Assembly (NCBI RefSeq): GCF_017901135.1
Contig: NZ_CP072801.1
Coordinates: 1,364,001 to 1,428,000 of the forward strand
Direction of reading: 5' to 3'
Source: Thiothrix litoralis
Lineage (GTDB): Bacteria; Pseudomonadota; Gammaproteobacteria; Thiotrichales; Thiotrichaceae
DNA: 64,000 bases
Both the position numbers and the translations under genes were made by a program. The notes under the pieces are model-generated. The model made no database searches and had not been told where the DNA came from. It worked only from the letters and a program-made list of their open reading frames with translations. The first letter of the stretch is position 1. Every line of letters starts with the position of its first letter. Shown here piece by piece: positions 42,979 to 52,393 of this stretch.

Positions 42979-44222
42979 CAGGGCAAACGCATGAATAAGC
43001 CAGTAAAATCAATAGCGAACGATTAACGCCCAAACGACGTCACCTGATAAGCTATCCCCTTTTCATCGAAGGGATGCACCCATGCAAGATCATGACCTGC
43101 TTAGCCACTTCTCCATCATTCAAGACTACCGTCAAACGGGAAAAATTGAACACAAACTCACTGATATTTTGCTCTTGGTTATCTGTGCGGTCATTGCGGG
43201 TGCCGATGGCTGGGAAGAAATTGAAGACTTTGGACATGATCGACTCACTTGGTTACAAGAATACGCTGATTTTGATAACGGCATCCCCAGCCACGACACC
43301 CTTGCTCGCGTGATGAGCTTGATTAACCCACAACAATTCCAACGCTGTTTCGCTGACTGGATGCAAAGTTGTCACACACTCACTAACGGTGAAGTCATTG
43401 CCATTGATGGTAAAACCTTACGCGGCTCTTATGACAAGCGCCGTAGAACAGGGGCTATCCACATGGTCAGTGCTTTCTCAACGGCGAATGGCGTAGTGTT
43501 AGGACAAGTCAAAACCGATGAAAAATCCAATTAAATCACTGCTATTCCTGAATTATTGAAACTGTTATCGGTGTGTGGCTGTCTCGTCACGTTGGACGCG
43601 ATGGGTTGCCAGAAAGCGATTGCCCAAGCCATTCTTGATAAGGAAGCCAATTACCTGTTAGCAGTCAAAGGTAACCAGAAACGGCTTGAAGATGCTTTTG
43701 CGAAACATTTTCCGCTGAGTCACGTAGCCCAGTATCCAGGTGATTACTTCAACACCATTGAAAAGGCACACGGTAGAGAAGAAACCCGTTTCCATATCGT
43801 GAGCGATGTCATCGGGGATTTCGTGGCGTTAAGTGCCGATTGGCCTGAGTTAAAAACGCTGGGTGTCGCTTTATCGTTCCGCACCGCCAAAGGGGAAATA
43901 CCCGAAAATGCTACGGTTCGCTATTACATCAGCTCCGCAACGCTCACCGCCAAACAATTCGCGGATGCTATCCGTAACCATTGGATGATCGAAAATCAGT
44001 TACACTGGCGGTTGGATGTCGCCATGCGTGAAGATGATTGCAGAATTCGCCGCGACAAAGCCGCTGAGAACCTTGCAGGGATACGCCATATCGCCTTTAA
44101 CCTGTTGAACAGCCACAAAACGTTTAAGGCAGGCATGAAACGCAAACAGAAAAAGGCCGCCATGAACACAGACTATCTTTCTGAGTTATTGATGGCTAAA
44201 GGATTTTCGTAATCTTGCCGTG
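42979..44222 (+). mobile_element. ISAs1-family insertion sequence, copy 1
   Basis: Boundaries come from comparing the two copies in this window: shared sequence begins CAGGGCAAACG and ends CTTGCCGTG. The ends form a short inverted repeat (CAGGGCAA left, CACGGCAA right). The internal transposase is broken by one stop codon. No clear target-site duplication is visible. Confidence 0.8.
43082..44212 (+). pseudogene. ISAs1-family transposase (copy 1), interrupted by one in-frame stop
   Basis: A 376-codon DDE transposase of the ISAs1/H-repeat family. The N-terminal DDE_Tnp_1-associated domain ([20 protein letters not shown], then [20 protein letters not shown]) is followed by the catalytic core with [29 protein letters not shown] and [15 protein letters not shown]. 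Codon 151 is TAA (43532-43534) where the second copy has GAA, so a single base change splits it. Everything else is intact. Confidence 0.88.
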
Positions 44223-44293
44223 ACTTATTAACCAATGACCAAAAAAGTGGATAAGAAGTTTTCAGGATTAGTAACAGCCTCATTTTTCTGAGT

Positions 44294-44337
44294 CCCAACA
44301 ATGCGCCGTGCCGACCCAATCTTTCAGGGCGTTGACA
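44294..44337. repeat. Diverged partial copy of the 66-bp repeat
   Basis: AACAATGCGCCGTGCCGACC then CTTTCAGGGCGTTGACAAC matches two parts of the 66-bp units at 44791-44988, with the middle missing. It lies just upstream of the lipoprotein gene, so that gene has related repeats on both sides. Confidence 0.5.
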
Positions 44338-44366
44338 ACTTCTATCTAACACTTGGAGTGTGTACT

Positions 44367-44756
44367 ATGAACTTCGTCAGAATTACTATTGTCTCAACCG
44401 TATTGACATCTTTGACAGCCTGTTCCTCGGCTCCACAAAAGCCAATTTCGCACAAGCCTCAAATTCAAACGCCTGTGGAAGCTCCCAAAAAGCAAGTCAC
44501 CACGTTCCGTCTAATAGCGAACCTGATAAAACTCCCTGGCCAAGAGTTTACGCCACTGGACCCTCCGTACAATTTAGATTTCACTACCACAGGTGGTGGT
44601 GTGGCTCACAGTAAGGGCTACGGCGATTGCACTATGGATGTCCCCGGAATCCTCGAGTGCAACTTTGCGAAAGTAGCTCTCATGGATGGGGGCATCTTCG
44701 TGCTGAACGATCTTGAGAAAGGAGTACTCCTCGGTGGCCACTGGACTACGTTCTGA
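44367..44756 (+). CDS. Small lipoprotein, unknown family
   Basis: 129 residues from the ATG at 44367 with GGAG 8 nt upstream (an upstream frame to 44301 is ignored). A lipoprotein signal ends in LTSLTAC, with the lipid Cys near residue 19. The mature part has a Pro/Lys-rich stretch and then a short globular region with two cysteines (YGDCTMDVPGILECNFAK). I do not recognise the family. Flanked by related repeats, it could be a cassette cargo gene. Confidence 0.6.
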   Translation: MNFVRITIVSTVLTSLTACSSAPQKPISHKPQIQTPVEAPKKQVTTFRLIANLIKLPGQEFTPLDPPYNLDFTTTGGGVAHSKGYGDCTMDVPGILECNFAKVALMDGGIFVLNDLEKGVLLGGHWTTF

Positions 44757-44790
44757 GAACCGGCGGCTGCACAATTTCAAAACAGCTCAA

Positions 44791-44988
44791 GAATTGTTGG
44801 TTGACCAATCCTCCATATGTCTAACAATGCGCCATGCCAGCCCAACAAAAGACCAAGAATTGGTGCCGAGCCAATTTTTCAGGGCTTTGACGATTCTGCG
44901 TGCCAAGCCAACAAAAGATTAAGAATTGGTGACAACCCAATCTTCCATGAGTTTGACGATGTGCCATGTCAATCCACATAAAAGGGAA
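44791..44988. repeat. Three tandem 66-bp repeats
   Basis: Units 44791-44856, 44857-44922 and 44923-44988 are each exactly 66 bp. Each starts GAATTG(T/G)TG, ends near CAACAAAAG(A)..AA, and carries a hairpin close to its start (for example AATTGGTGCCGAGCCAATT). Shared blocks include GCCA(A/T)G(C/T)CA and TTTGACGAT. Units are diverged, so this is an old array. Not CRISPR: there are no spacers. Confidence 0.8.
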
Positions 44989-45005
44989 GATAATTTCAAT
45001 TAATT

Positions 45006-45096
45006 GGCTCACGAGATTCTCGACGACGGACGCGGTGACAGCCCGCGATTTTTTCCAATCTACCCCCCGCCGCACCCGTCAGATTTAACGTTGAGG
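45006..45096 (+). repeat. attC-like site A
   Basis: Imperfect palindrome with core GACGGACGCGGTGACAGCCC, a spacer and the complementary arm CCGCCGCACCCGTC, ending AACGTTGAGG with the GTT crossover triplet at 45090-45092. It shares arms with sites B and C. The 5' AAC box is degenerate (GGCTCACGAG). Confidence 0.5.
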
Positions 45097-45326
45097 CTGT
45101 AGAAAAACCTATGCCCCACCAAGCCTTGACACTGCACCTTAATCCGCCATATCCCTTCACCCGCCATCATCCCCAACGGCACTGCCCACAACTTCACCTC
45201 ATCACTTTCCCCAAACGGCAACACCCGTTCCCCGCCATACAACACCATCCCCTGTACCACCCACCCCGGATTCTGCCCGATAAAGTAGCTGATATGCCGG
45301 AAATCCGCCGGGGTAACGCTAATAAA
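45060..45326 (-). pseudogene. C-terminal fragment of a DUF4143-type AAA ATPase
   Basis: The minus-strand frame reads ISVTPADFRHISYFIGQNPG then VVQGMVLYGGERVLPFGESD and LWAVPLGMM, the typical C-terminal domain of DUF4143 ATPases (TPADF..., VLYTGE.VLPFG..LWAVP). There is no start before an upstream TGA, and the end runs into attC-like site A. A dead gene piece. Confidence 0.6.
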
Positions 45327-45367
45327 TCACTTGTCTCCTAATGCCATTTGTTGGCACAATAGCCAAC

Positions 45368-45655
45368 ATGAAAGCAGAGCTGATTACCCAATTCAAAGAC
45401 ATTGCCACGAATGGTGACATTATTGAGATGGTTGTGTGGCACGTCCCCACGCCCGTTCCGCCGACAACGCATCATTACAAATATCGTCTCGTTTACATTG
45501 TTGATAACAAACGGGTTATTGGCTTCGACAATGAACGGGGCAAAGGCGATCACAAACATTGGGGTGATGTTGAGCATCCCTATGTTTTCAACGATATAGA
45601 CACATTAATCGAAGACTTTTTGCTAGAGGTGGACAAATGGAAAAGCGTACATTAA
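45368..45655 (+). CDS. TumE-family toxin
   Basis: 95 residues from the ATG at 45368 (an in-frame ATG at 45341 is the alternative). The central signature YKYRLVYIVDNKRVIGFDNE followed by RGKGDHKHWGDVEHPYVF matches the TumE/DUF6516 family of toxin-antitoxin toxins. It overlaps the downstream antitoxin gene by 19 nt. Mode of toxicity is not evident from the sequence. A short inverted repeat (TTGGCACAATAGCCAA) lies just upstream and could be an operator. Confidence 0.7.
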   Translation: MKAELITQFKDIATNGDIIEMVVWHVPTPVPPTTHHYKYRLVYIVDNKRVIGFDNERGKGDHKHWGDVEHPYVFNDIDTLIEDFLLEVDKWKSVH

Positions 45656-46002
45656 CCATCACATTGCAACCTGATTGGAAAGCTGCGCTGCGTGCAGCAG
45701 GAAAAGCCGCACAGCGCGGAGGATACCAAGGTGAATTTCTTAATTTTGAGTCACCCGGCATCTTTTTTTCCCGCCTGAGCGAACGCCGCTGGGCAATCAT
45801 CAATGCCCTACAGGTGACGGGTACAATGGGAGTGCGAGAACTGGCACGGCATCTACAACGGGATGTGAAGCGCGTCCATGAAGATGCTCAGGCGTTGGTT
45901 GAATTGGGCTTGATTGAGCGTGACACCAAAGGCTCATTGACCTGCCCTTATGCGGATATTCATGTTGATATGCACATCGTTCCCAATTTACAAGCAGCAT
46001 GA
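45637..46002 (+). CDS. TumA-like antitoxin, winged-HTH DNA-binding protein
   Basis: 121 residues. An N-terminal part (TLTITLQPDWKAALRAAGKA) precedes a winged helix-turn-helix of the HVO_A0114 type (RWAIINALQVTGTMGVRELA, then RHLQRDVKRVHEDAQALVEL). This is the regular partner of TumE toxins. It overlaps the toxin gene, ending 88 nt before the second ISAs1 copy. The antitoxin/autorepressor role is inferred from pairing. Confidence 0.72.
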   Translation: MEKRTLTITLQPDWKAALRAAGKAAQRGGYQGEFLNFESPGIFFSRLSERRWAIINALQVTGTMGVRELARHLQRDVKRVHEDAQALVELGLIERDTKGSLTCPYADIHVDMHIVPNLQAA

Positions 46003-46033
46003 AAACTCACTGAGTCACCACGATGGCAACGTC

Positions 46034-46066
46034 GGGAAGAATCCGAGCCTAATCCCGATTCTTCCC
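46034..46066. terminator. Hairpin after the TumA-like gene
   Basis: Perfect 10-bp inverted repeat GGGAAGAATC / GATTCTTCCC with a 13-nt loop, 31 nt after the stop codon. There is no strong T-run, so it may be a terminator or part of a cassette junction. Confidence 0.45.
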
Positions 46067-46090
46067 TGACTCGCTGTTTATCTTCACCCC

Positions 46091-47640
<1,550 letters not shown>

Positions 47641-47646
47641 ATAAAG

Positions 47647-47737
47647 TGCTAACAAGTTGCTCGACGACGGACGCGGGGACAGCCCACGACTCCGTTTTGA
47701 TTACTCCCCGCCGCGCCCATCAACCGAGACGTTGGCT
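47647..47737 (+). repeat. attC-like site B
   Basis: Starts TGCTAAC and ends GTTGGCT (GTT at 47731-47733). Arms CTCGACGACGGACGCGG and CCGCGCCCATCAACCGAG are imperfectly complementary around the shared core GGGGACAGCCC. It lies 6 nt after the BrnA stop. This is the best formed of the three. Confidence 0.55.
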
Positions 47738-47935
47738 TCTCAAATGACAAATATGATTATCCAAAACTGACAGACCGAATGAAGATTATTTCATCATGCG
47801 CTAACGCGGGAAATGCTGTGCCAGATTTAAAGCCTGAATTTAGAGCATTGGGGCGGCTCGCTGAGGCTCGGGAATGCTTGACGATCCTTACCTGTAAGGC
47901 GAAACTAGGCAGGTAACACAACAGAAGCCACCTAG
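47738..47935. other. Cassette leader-like stretch without a gene
   Basis: About 200 bp between attC-like site B and the DUF4258 gene. No open frame of note. It presumably holds the promoter of the DUF4258/DUF2283 pair. Confidence 0.4.
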
Positions 47936-48196
47936 ATGATCAGCAAGCGTTTCAACAAGCCAGTCATACTCACCTATCATGCAACAGAACAGATGGCTGA
48001 ACGGCAGATAGACGAGAAGACACTTACTGACCTGATAGAATCGGGTGATGTGAAGTACAAAGATGAGCAGCATTTGTGGATTTATAAGGCATACCCTAAC
48101 CGTGAAGACAATATGCTGTGTGCCGCCGCGATTGAGCGTAACAATTTGATCATCAAAACTGTCATGATCAACTGGGAGTTAAGCGATGAACATTAA
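47936..48196 (+). CDS. DUF4258 protein, putative toxin
   Basis: 86 residues: VILTYHATEQMAERQIDEKT (conserved His and Arg of DUF4258), then LTDLIESGDVKYKD and NLIIKTVMINWE. DUF4258 is a BrnT/RelE-like fold found as a toxin partner of DUF2283. It overlaps the DUF2283 gene by 11 nt. Both sit between attC-like sites B and C, so they look like one integron cassette. RNase activity is inferred. Confidence 0.78.
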   Translation: MISKRFNKPVILTYHATEQMAERQIDEKTLTDLIESGDVKYKDEQHLWIYKAYPNREDNMLCAAAIERNNLIIKTVMINWELSDEH

Positions 48197-48380
48197 ATAC
48201 TATGAAGACGATGACATCCTAGTTCAGCGGTTTAGCAATAACCCGATTGTTCGGGAAGTCTCGCAAGGCTGGAACATCAACGTCAGCTACGATAAAGATA
48301 ACAATATCGTGCAGATTGTTATACTTGAAGCCAAAGAAAAGGGACTTTATCCAGTTATACCCATGAAAATGGCAGCCTAA
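48186..48380 (+). CDS. DUF2283 protein, putative antitoxin
   Basis: 64 residues: MNIKYYEDDDILVQRFSNNP, SQGWNINVSYDKDNNIVQIV, ILEAKEKG, the compact beta pattern of DUF2283. These proteins commonly pair with DUF4258 toxins. Its TAA lies inside the GCCTAAC box of attC-like site C (48375-48381), a typical cassette arrangement. Confidence 0.78.
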   Translation: MNIKYYEDDDILVQRFSNNPIVREVSQGWNINVSYDKDNNIVQIVILEAKEKGLYPVIPMKMAA

Positions 48381-48472
48381 CTTCGTTCACCAAAGATTCA
48401 TTGATACGCGGGGACAGCCCGCGACTTTGCACAATTCACACCGCGCCGCGCCCGTCATGCTGGACGTTGAGG
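48375..48472 (+). repeat. attC-like site C
   Basis: Begins GCCTAAC, an exact RYYYAAC box that includes the DUF2283 stop. It contains ACGCGGGGACAGCCCGCGAC and the arm CCGCGCCGCGCCCGTC and ends GACGTTGAGG (GTT at 48466-48468). Shares its core and arms with sites A and B. Confidence 0.55.
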
Positions 48473-48546
48473 CTGTAGAAAAACCCTCCGAACCGCCATT
48501 TTGTGGGATAATCAAGCATCACAAGCACCAGAATGAGTAGACAGGC

Positions 48547-49014
48547 ATGGCACGCTACAAACCGATCCATCAAGGCGTAAAACTGTTGGCTGTGGACTTT
48601 GACCGGCAAATCCTGCACGGTACGTTTGAATACGCGCTACGTCATCTGGTGGATAAGGAACTCGACCTTGAAGACTTCCACCAACGTTATAAGAATGATG
48701 TGCAAGGTGCAGCCGCTTTTGACCCAGCGGTGTTACTCAAAATCATCCTGTTAGCTTACAGCCGTGGCATTATCAGTAGCCGCAAAATCGAATCAGCGTG
48801 CCGTGAGAATATGCTGTTCATTGCGATTTCCGGTGACAGCCAACCGCACTTCACCACGCTGGCGGCGTTTATCGCCAATGCCGGGGAGCTGATCACCAAA
48901 CTGTCTACCCAAGTGCTGCTAATTTGTGACCGCCAAGGCTTGATCGGGAAGGAGATGTTTGATCTAGCCCAGCAAACCCGGACATTAGACAACAACAAAA
49001 GAAACAAATTTGAT
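48547..49014 (+). pseudogene. N-terminal fragment of an IS1182-type transposase
   Basis: The frame opens MARYKPIHQGVKLLAVDFDR and holds the DUF772 N-terminal domain (FDPAVLLKIILLAYSRGIIS, SRKIESACRENMLFIAISGD). It stops resembling a transposase at about residue 145 (FDLAQQTRTLDNNK), where it runs in frame into an unrelated gene. The catalytic core is missing. TTGAGGCTGTAGAAAAACC at 48467-48485, upstream, may be the IS left end. Confidence 0.75.
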
Positions 49015-49437
49015 ATGAAAAATATAATCTTGATCACTCTTTTAGTCGGCATTGGATGGTATGGAAATTTTTTCTATAAACAACATCAATTATCTTTACT
49101 AAATACCCCCTCAAACGCCGCACCGACTATAGCCACAAAATGCATTACTAAAGATGGCCATGTTATATATGGTAGCGTGCCTGTAGGAACTGTATGTGAA
49201 AGAAAAGAACCGATTGATGGCGCATTAACAATCATTGGCGGCGAATCTCCACGCATTGATAAACAGAACTCATATAGTCAAAGCGGTAAATCTTCAAGCT
49301 TTCGCTGTGATGGCAGAGTATATTGTTCTCAAATGAACTCTTGCGAAGAAGCTACTTTCTTTTTGAACAATTGTCCAAACCTCAAAATGGATGGAAACAA
49401 TGATGGTATTCCTTGTGAGAAACAATGGTGCAAATAA
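49015..49437 (+). CDS. Excalibur-domain protein with N-terminal membrane anchor
   Basis: 140 residues from the ATG at 49015. One membrane span or uncleaved signal (IILITLLVGIGWYGNFFY), a linker, and a C-terminal excalibur domain with MDGNNDGIPCEKQWC (DxDxDG calcium-loop pattern plus paired cysteines) after FRCDGRVYCSQMNSCEEA. Excalibur domains are extracellular and calcium-binding. The frame is open upstream into the transposase fragment, so a fusion product is possible, but the hydrophobic start argues for the separate gene. AT-rich compared with its surroundings. Confidence 0.65.
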   Translation: MKNIILITLLVGIGWYGNFFYKQHQLSLLNTPSNAAPTIATKCITKDGHVIYGSVPVGTVCERKEPIDGALTIIGGESPRIDKQNSYSQSGKSSSFRCDGRVYCSQMNSCEEATFFLNNCPNLKMDGNNDGIPCEKQWCK

Positions 49438-49440
49438 TGA

Positions 49441-49605
49441 AATCAAAGCAAATCATTTTGCACACCATTGAAGTGTGGTGAAAAAAGCGAGCACGAGACT
49501 CAGAACAATATAGGGAGGCCGTGGAAAGCAGTTTGTAAATGTGGCAACGACCTCTATTATGAAGTCGACGAAATACCAATATTCGGAAACACAGAGAAAA
49601 CCTAA
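49441..49605 (+). other. Possible zinc-ribbon remnant
   Basis: An open frame without ATG reads PLKCGEKSEHETQNNIG then KAVCKCGNDLYYEVDE before a stop at 49603-49605. Paired Cys-Gly knuckles suggest a zinc ribbon. A TTG at 49468 is the only candidate start. Probably a gene fragment. Confidence 0.3.
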
Positions 49606-49693
49606 CAAACGGAAATTCTCTGCATCTAAACTTGAGGTATGCTTCTAATTCGATATAGTACGGTCAGTATTTTTAGCCAGATAAACGAACACT

Positions 49694-50533
49694 ATGCCCA
49701 GCTACTACCTCCACACAGACAATGCCAAACAAGCGCTGGATGCCATCGCCAAGGGGCTTACCTGCATCCGGCTCTCCACCGACCTGAACCTTTCGGAACA
49801 AGACTTTGCCTTAAGCGACCAGAGCCTAGTGCTCGACGCAGACAATCGACTCTCCATCGACACCCTCAAAAGCATCGTCAAAAAGACCCAGAGGATCTAC
49901 CTGTGTCGCGATGGCACGATGCATCCCTTGGAAGACCGCAGCGCTGGCTACTACAAGCTCGTTCCCACGGCTGGCGCACCGCTGCTGGAAATTAGCGGCG
50001 TCAAGATGCACATCTCCAAGGGAACCGACCCCTTTGCCAGCGCCTCCGCGATGGCGCAACAAGCAGTGCGCAAGGGTGACAAGGTATTGGACTGCTGTAG
50101 CGGCTTGGGCTATGCCGCCATCGCCGCCCACCGACTCGGCGCAAGCGAAGTACTCAGCATCGAACTAAGCCCGGAAGTCATGAGGCTACGCTCACAAAAC
50201 CCGTGGTCAAACGATTTAGGGCAAGCCGGAATTGTGCAACGCCAAGGCAGTAGCTATGAACTGATAGGCTCCATGCCTGCGGCTTCCTTTGATGCGGTCA
50301 TTCACGATCCACCGCGTTTTTCCCTCGCTGGGGAACTCTACAGCGAAGAATTCTACCGGGAAATCTTCCGGGTGCTACGCCGCGACGGGCGGCTGTTTCA
50401 TTACACCGGCAATCCACACGTCGTCAAAAAAGGCAGCAGCTTTGTCGATGGCGTCATCCACCGGCTCAAGGCGGCAGGCTTCAAGCACGTACAAAAAGTC
50501 GAGCACCTGATGGGTGTCAGCGCCCAAAAATAA
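49694..50533 (+). CDS. Predicted class I SAM methyltransferase (COG2521-like)
   Basis: 279 residues. An N-terminal domain (about 1-115) precedes a methyltransferase core with motif I VLDCCSGLGYAAIAAHRLGA (near 128) and the active-site-like VIHDPPRFSLAGELYSEEFY (near 203), in which DPPR recalls the (N/D)PPY of amino-methyltransferases. The later VLRRDGRLFHYTGNP segment is typical of predicted archaeal and bacterial methyltransferases of unknown substrate. It has host-like composition and marks the end of the accessory region. Convergent with lpdA. Confidence 0.75.
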   Translation: MPSYYLHTDNAKQALDAIAKGLTCIRLSTDLNLSEQDFALSDQSLVLDADNRLSIDTLKSIVKKTQRIYLCRDGTMHPLEDRSAGYYKLVPTAGAPLLEISGVKMHISKGTDPFASASAMAQQAVRKGDKVLDCCSGLGYAAIAAHRLGASEVLSIELSPEVMRLRSQNPWSNDLGQAGIVQRQGSSYELIGSMPAASFDAVIHDPPRFSLAGELYSEEFYREIFRVLRRDGRLFHYTGNPHVVKKGSSFVDGVIHRLKAAGFKHVQKVEHLMGVSAQK

Positions 50534-50545
50534 CAGCAAAAAAAA

Positions 50546-50570
50546 GCGGCTCGTTGTTCACGCGAGCCGC
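50546..50570. terminator. Bidirectional terminator between the methyltransferase gene and lpdA
   Basis: Perfect stem GCGGCTCG / CGAGCCGC with a 9-nt loop, preceded by an A-run, between convergent genes. Confidence 0.8.
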
Positions 50571-50623
50571 CAACCGGTTTCTCACTTAACGTGAGGAGTC
50601 AAACTCTTACAGAATGGGAATCT

Positions 50624-52393
50624 TTACTTCTTCGGCGCGTAAATATCCGTGCAAGTCCCTTCTGCCACTTCCGCCGCAAAGTTCAGCGTCTCGGAAAGCG
50701 TCGGATGCGGATGGATAGTCAAGCCGATGTCATGCGCATCCGCACCCATTTCCAGCGCCAACACCGCCTCAGCAATCAGCTCACCGGCATTCTTACCCGC
50801 AATGCCCGCGCCAATCAGCCGCCCGGTTTCCTTGTCAAACAGCACTTTAGTAATGCCGTTGCTGGCATCCATCGACAAAGCCCGCCCACTTGCTGCCCAC
50901 GGGAACGCGCCTTTTTCATACGCAATCCCCTCAGCCTTGCACTGCTCTTCAGTCTTACCCATCCACGCCACTTCCGGGTTGGTGTAAGCCACCGATGGAA
51001 TGGTTTTCGCATCGAAATACGCCTTGTGCCCGGCAATGACTTCCGCCGCCACTTTGCCTTCGTGTGTCGCCTTGTGCGCCAGCATCGGTTGCCCCACGAT
51101 GTCGCCAATCGCGAAAATGTGCGGCACATTGGTACGCATCTGGTTATCCACCGGAATAAACCCGCGAGCGCCCGCGAAGACACCCGCCTTACCCGCGTCG
51201 ATCAGATCACCGTTGGGGCTGCGCCCAATCGCCACCAGCACCCGGTCAAAGGTATCCTTTTCAGGCGCACCCTTGCCTTCAAACGAACACACCAACCCTG
51301 CCGCCGTCGGCTCAATCGCCGTGACCTTGGTATTGAGGTAAATGGCTTCGTACTGGCCTTTGATCTTATTGTGCAAAGGCTTCACGATGTCGCGGTCAGC
51401 ACCGGGCATCAAACCGGGGGAAAGCTCCACCACCGTCACACTCGCGCCCAGCGCGTGGTAAACCGTAGCCATTTCCAGCCCGATAATGCCACCGCCAACC
51501 ACCAGCAAACGCTTGGGGATTTCCTGTAATTCCAACGCAGCGGTGGAATCCATCACACGCGGATCATCCCACGGAATAAACGGTAGCTTGGTAACACGCG
51601 AACCCGCCGCAATGATGCAGTTGGCAAACTTAACCGTTTGCTTGCTGCCGTCTGCCGCCTCCACCTCCAGCGTGTGCGCAGAGGTGAAACGACCATAACC
51701 CTGCACGATCTGCACCTTACGCTGCTTTGCCAGCCCTTTCAGACCCGTGGTCAACTTGCTGACTACATCGCTTTTGTGCGCCCGTACCGCAGCGAGGTCG
51801 ATGTCCGGCTCACCGAATTTCACCCCATGCTTGGCAAATTCCTTAGCCTCTTCAATCACCTCAGCGGTGTGCAGCAAGGCTTTGGACGGGATACAACCCA
51901 CGTTCAAGCACACCCCGCCGATATTAGGGTAACGCTCGATCAGCACCACTTTCTTGCCGAGATCAGCCGCGCGGAAAGCGGCGGTGTAGCCGCCGGGGCC
52001 AGAGCCTAGCACAACGAGTTCGGTTTCAATTGAAGAACCCCTCACCCCTAACCCCTCTCCCTCAAGGGGCGAGGGGAACGAAGAAGGAGACTCTTGCTCC
52101 CCCTCGCCCCTTGAGGGAGAGGGGGTTGGGGGGTGAGGGGTTTTCCCCTCTTCCGCCACTTCCAGCATCAACAACACCGACCCTTCCGACACCCGATCCC
52201 CCACCTTCACCAGCATCTGCTTGACAGTGCCAGCCAAGGGGCTAGGAATTTCCATCGAGGATTTGTCGGATTCAATGGTAATCAGCGAATCTTCCGCTTC
52301 GATCTTGAAACCAGCGTCGACCAGCACTTCGATGATTTCCACATCCTTGAAGCTACCAATGTCGGGGACTTTGACTTCGATTAGCGTGCTCAT
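50624..52393 (-). CDS. lpdA: Dihydrolipoamide dehydrogenase with N-terminal lipoyl domain (PDH E3)
   Basis: 589 residues. The N-terminal lipoyl domain (1-80) carries the lipoylation site ESDKSSME (Lys44) and is nearly identical to that of AceF. The E3 body starts at about 123: FAD motif [14 protein letters not shown], redox disulfide [11 protein letters not shown] (Cys162, Cys167), NAD motif [12 protein letters not shown] and C-terminal His-Glu in HPHPTLSE. The linker 85-120 ([15 protein letters not shown], then [12 protein letters not shown]) is translated from a palindromic repeat pair inserted in frame. It overlaps aceF by 4 nt and is the last gene of aceE-aceF-lpdA. Confidence 0.95.
   Translation of the reverse strand: MSTLIEVKVPDIGSFKDVEIIEVLVDAGFKIEAEDSLITIESDKSSMEIPSPLAGTVKQMLVKVGDRVSEGSVLLMLEVAEEGKTPHPPTPSPSRGEGEQESPSSFPSPLEGEGLGVRGSSIETELVVLGSGPGGYTAAFRAADLGKKVVLIERYPNIGGVCLNVGCIPSKALLHTAEVIEEAKEFAKHGVKFGEPDIDLAAVRAHKSDVVSKLTTGLKGLAKQRKVQIVQGYGRFTSAHTLEVEAADGSKQTVKFANCIIAAGSRVTKLPFIPWDDPRVMDSTAALELQEIPKRLLVVGGGIIGLEMATVYHALGASVTVVELSPGLMPGADRDIVKPLHNKIKGQYEAIYLNTKVTAIEPTAAGLVCSFEGKGAPEKDTFDRVLVAIGRSPNGDLIDAGKAGVFAGARGFIPVDNQMRTNVPHIFAIGDIVGQPMLAHKATHEGKVAAEVIAGHKAYFDAKTIPSVAYTNPEVAWMGKTEEQCKAEGIAYEKGAFPWAASGRALSMDASNGITKVLFDKETGRLIGAGIAGKNAGELIAEAVLALEMGADAHDIGLTIHPHPTLSETLNFAAEVAEGTCTDIYAPKK
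52035..52145. repeat. Inverted pair of palindromic repeats inside lpdA
   Basis: Two inverted copies of the CCCCTCACCCCTAACCCC type element, each with a CCTCAAGGGG/CCCCTTGAGG stem, separated by about 25 bp. It lies within the lpdA linker codons 85-120 and keeps the frame. Same family as the repeats at 59136, 59548 and 63094. Confidence 0.8.

Noticed and set aside
44791-44988. CRISPR array
   Set aside because: The 66-bp units are contiguous with no spacers, and no cas genes are present.
49601-49625. Fourth attC start (ACCTAAC)
   Set aside because: The box fits, but no matching GTT-ended arm or shared core follows before the methyltransferase gene.
50591-51529. 312-codon open frame antisense to lpdA
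   Set aside because: A shadow of the E3 coding sequence; its His/Arg-rich translation matches no domain I know.
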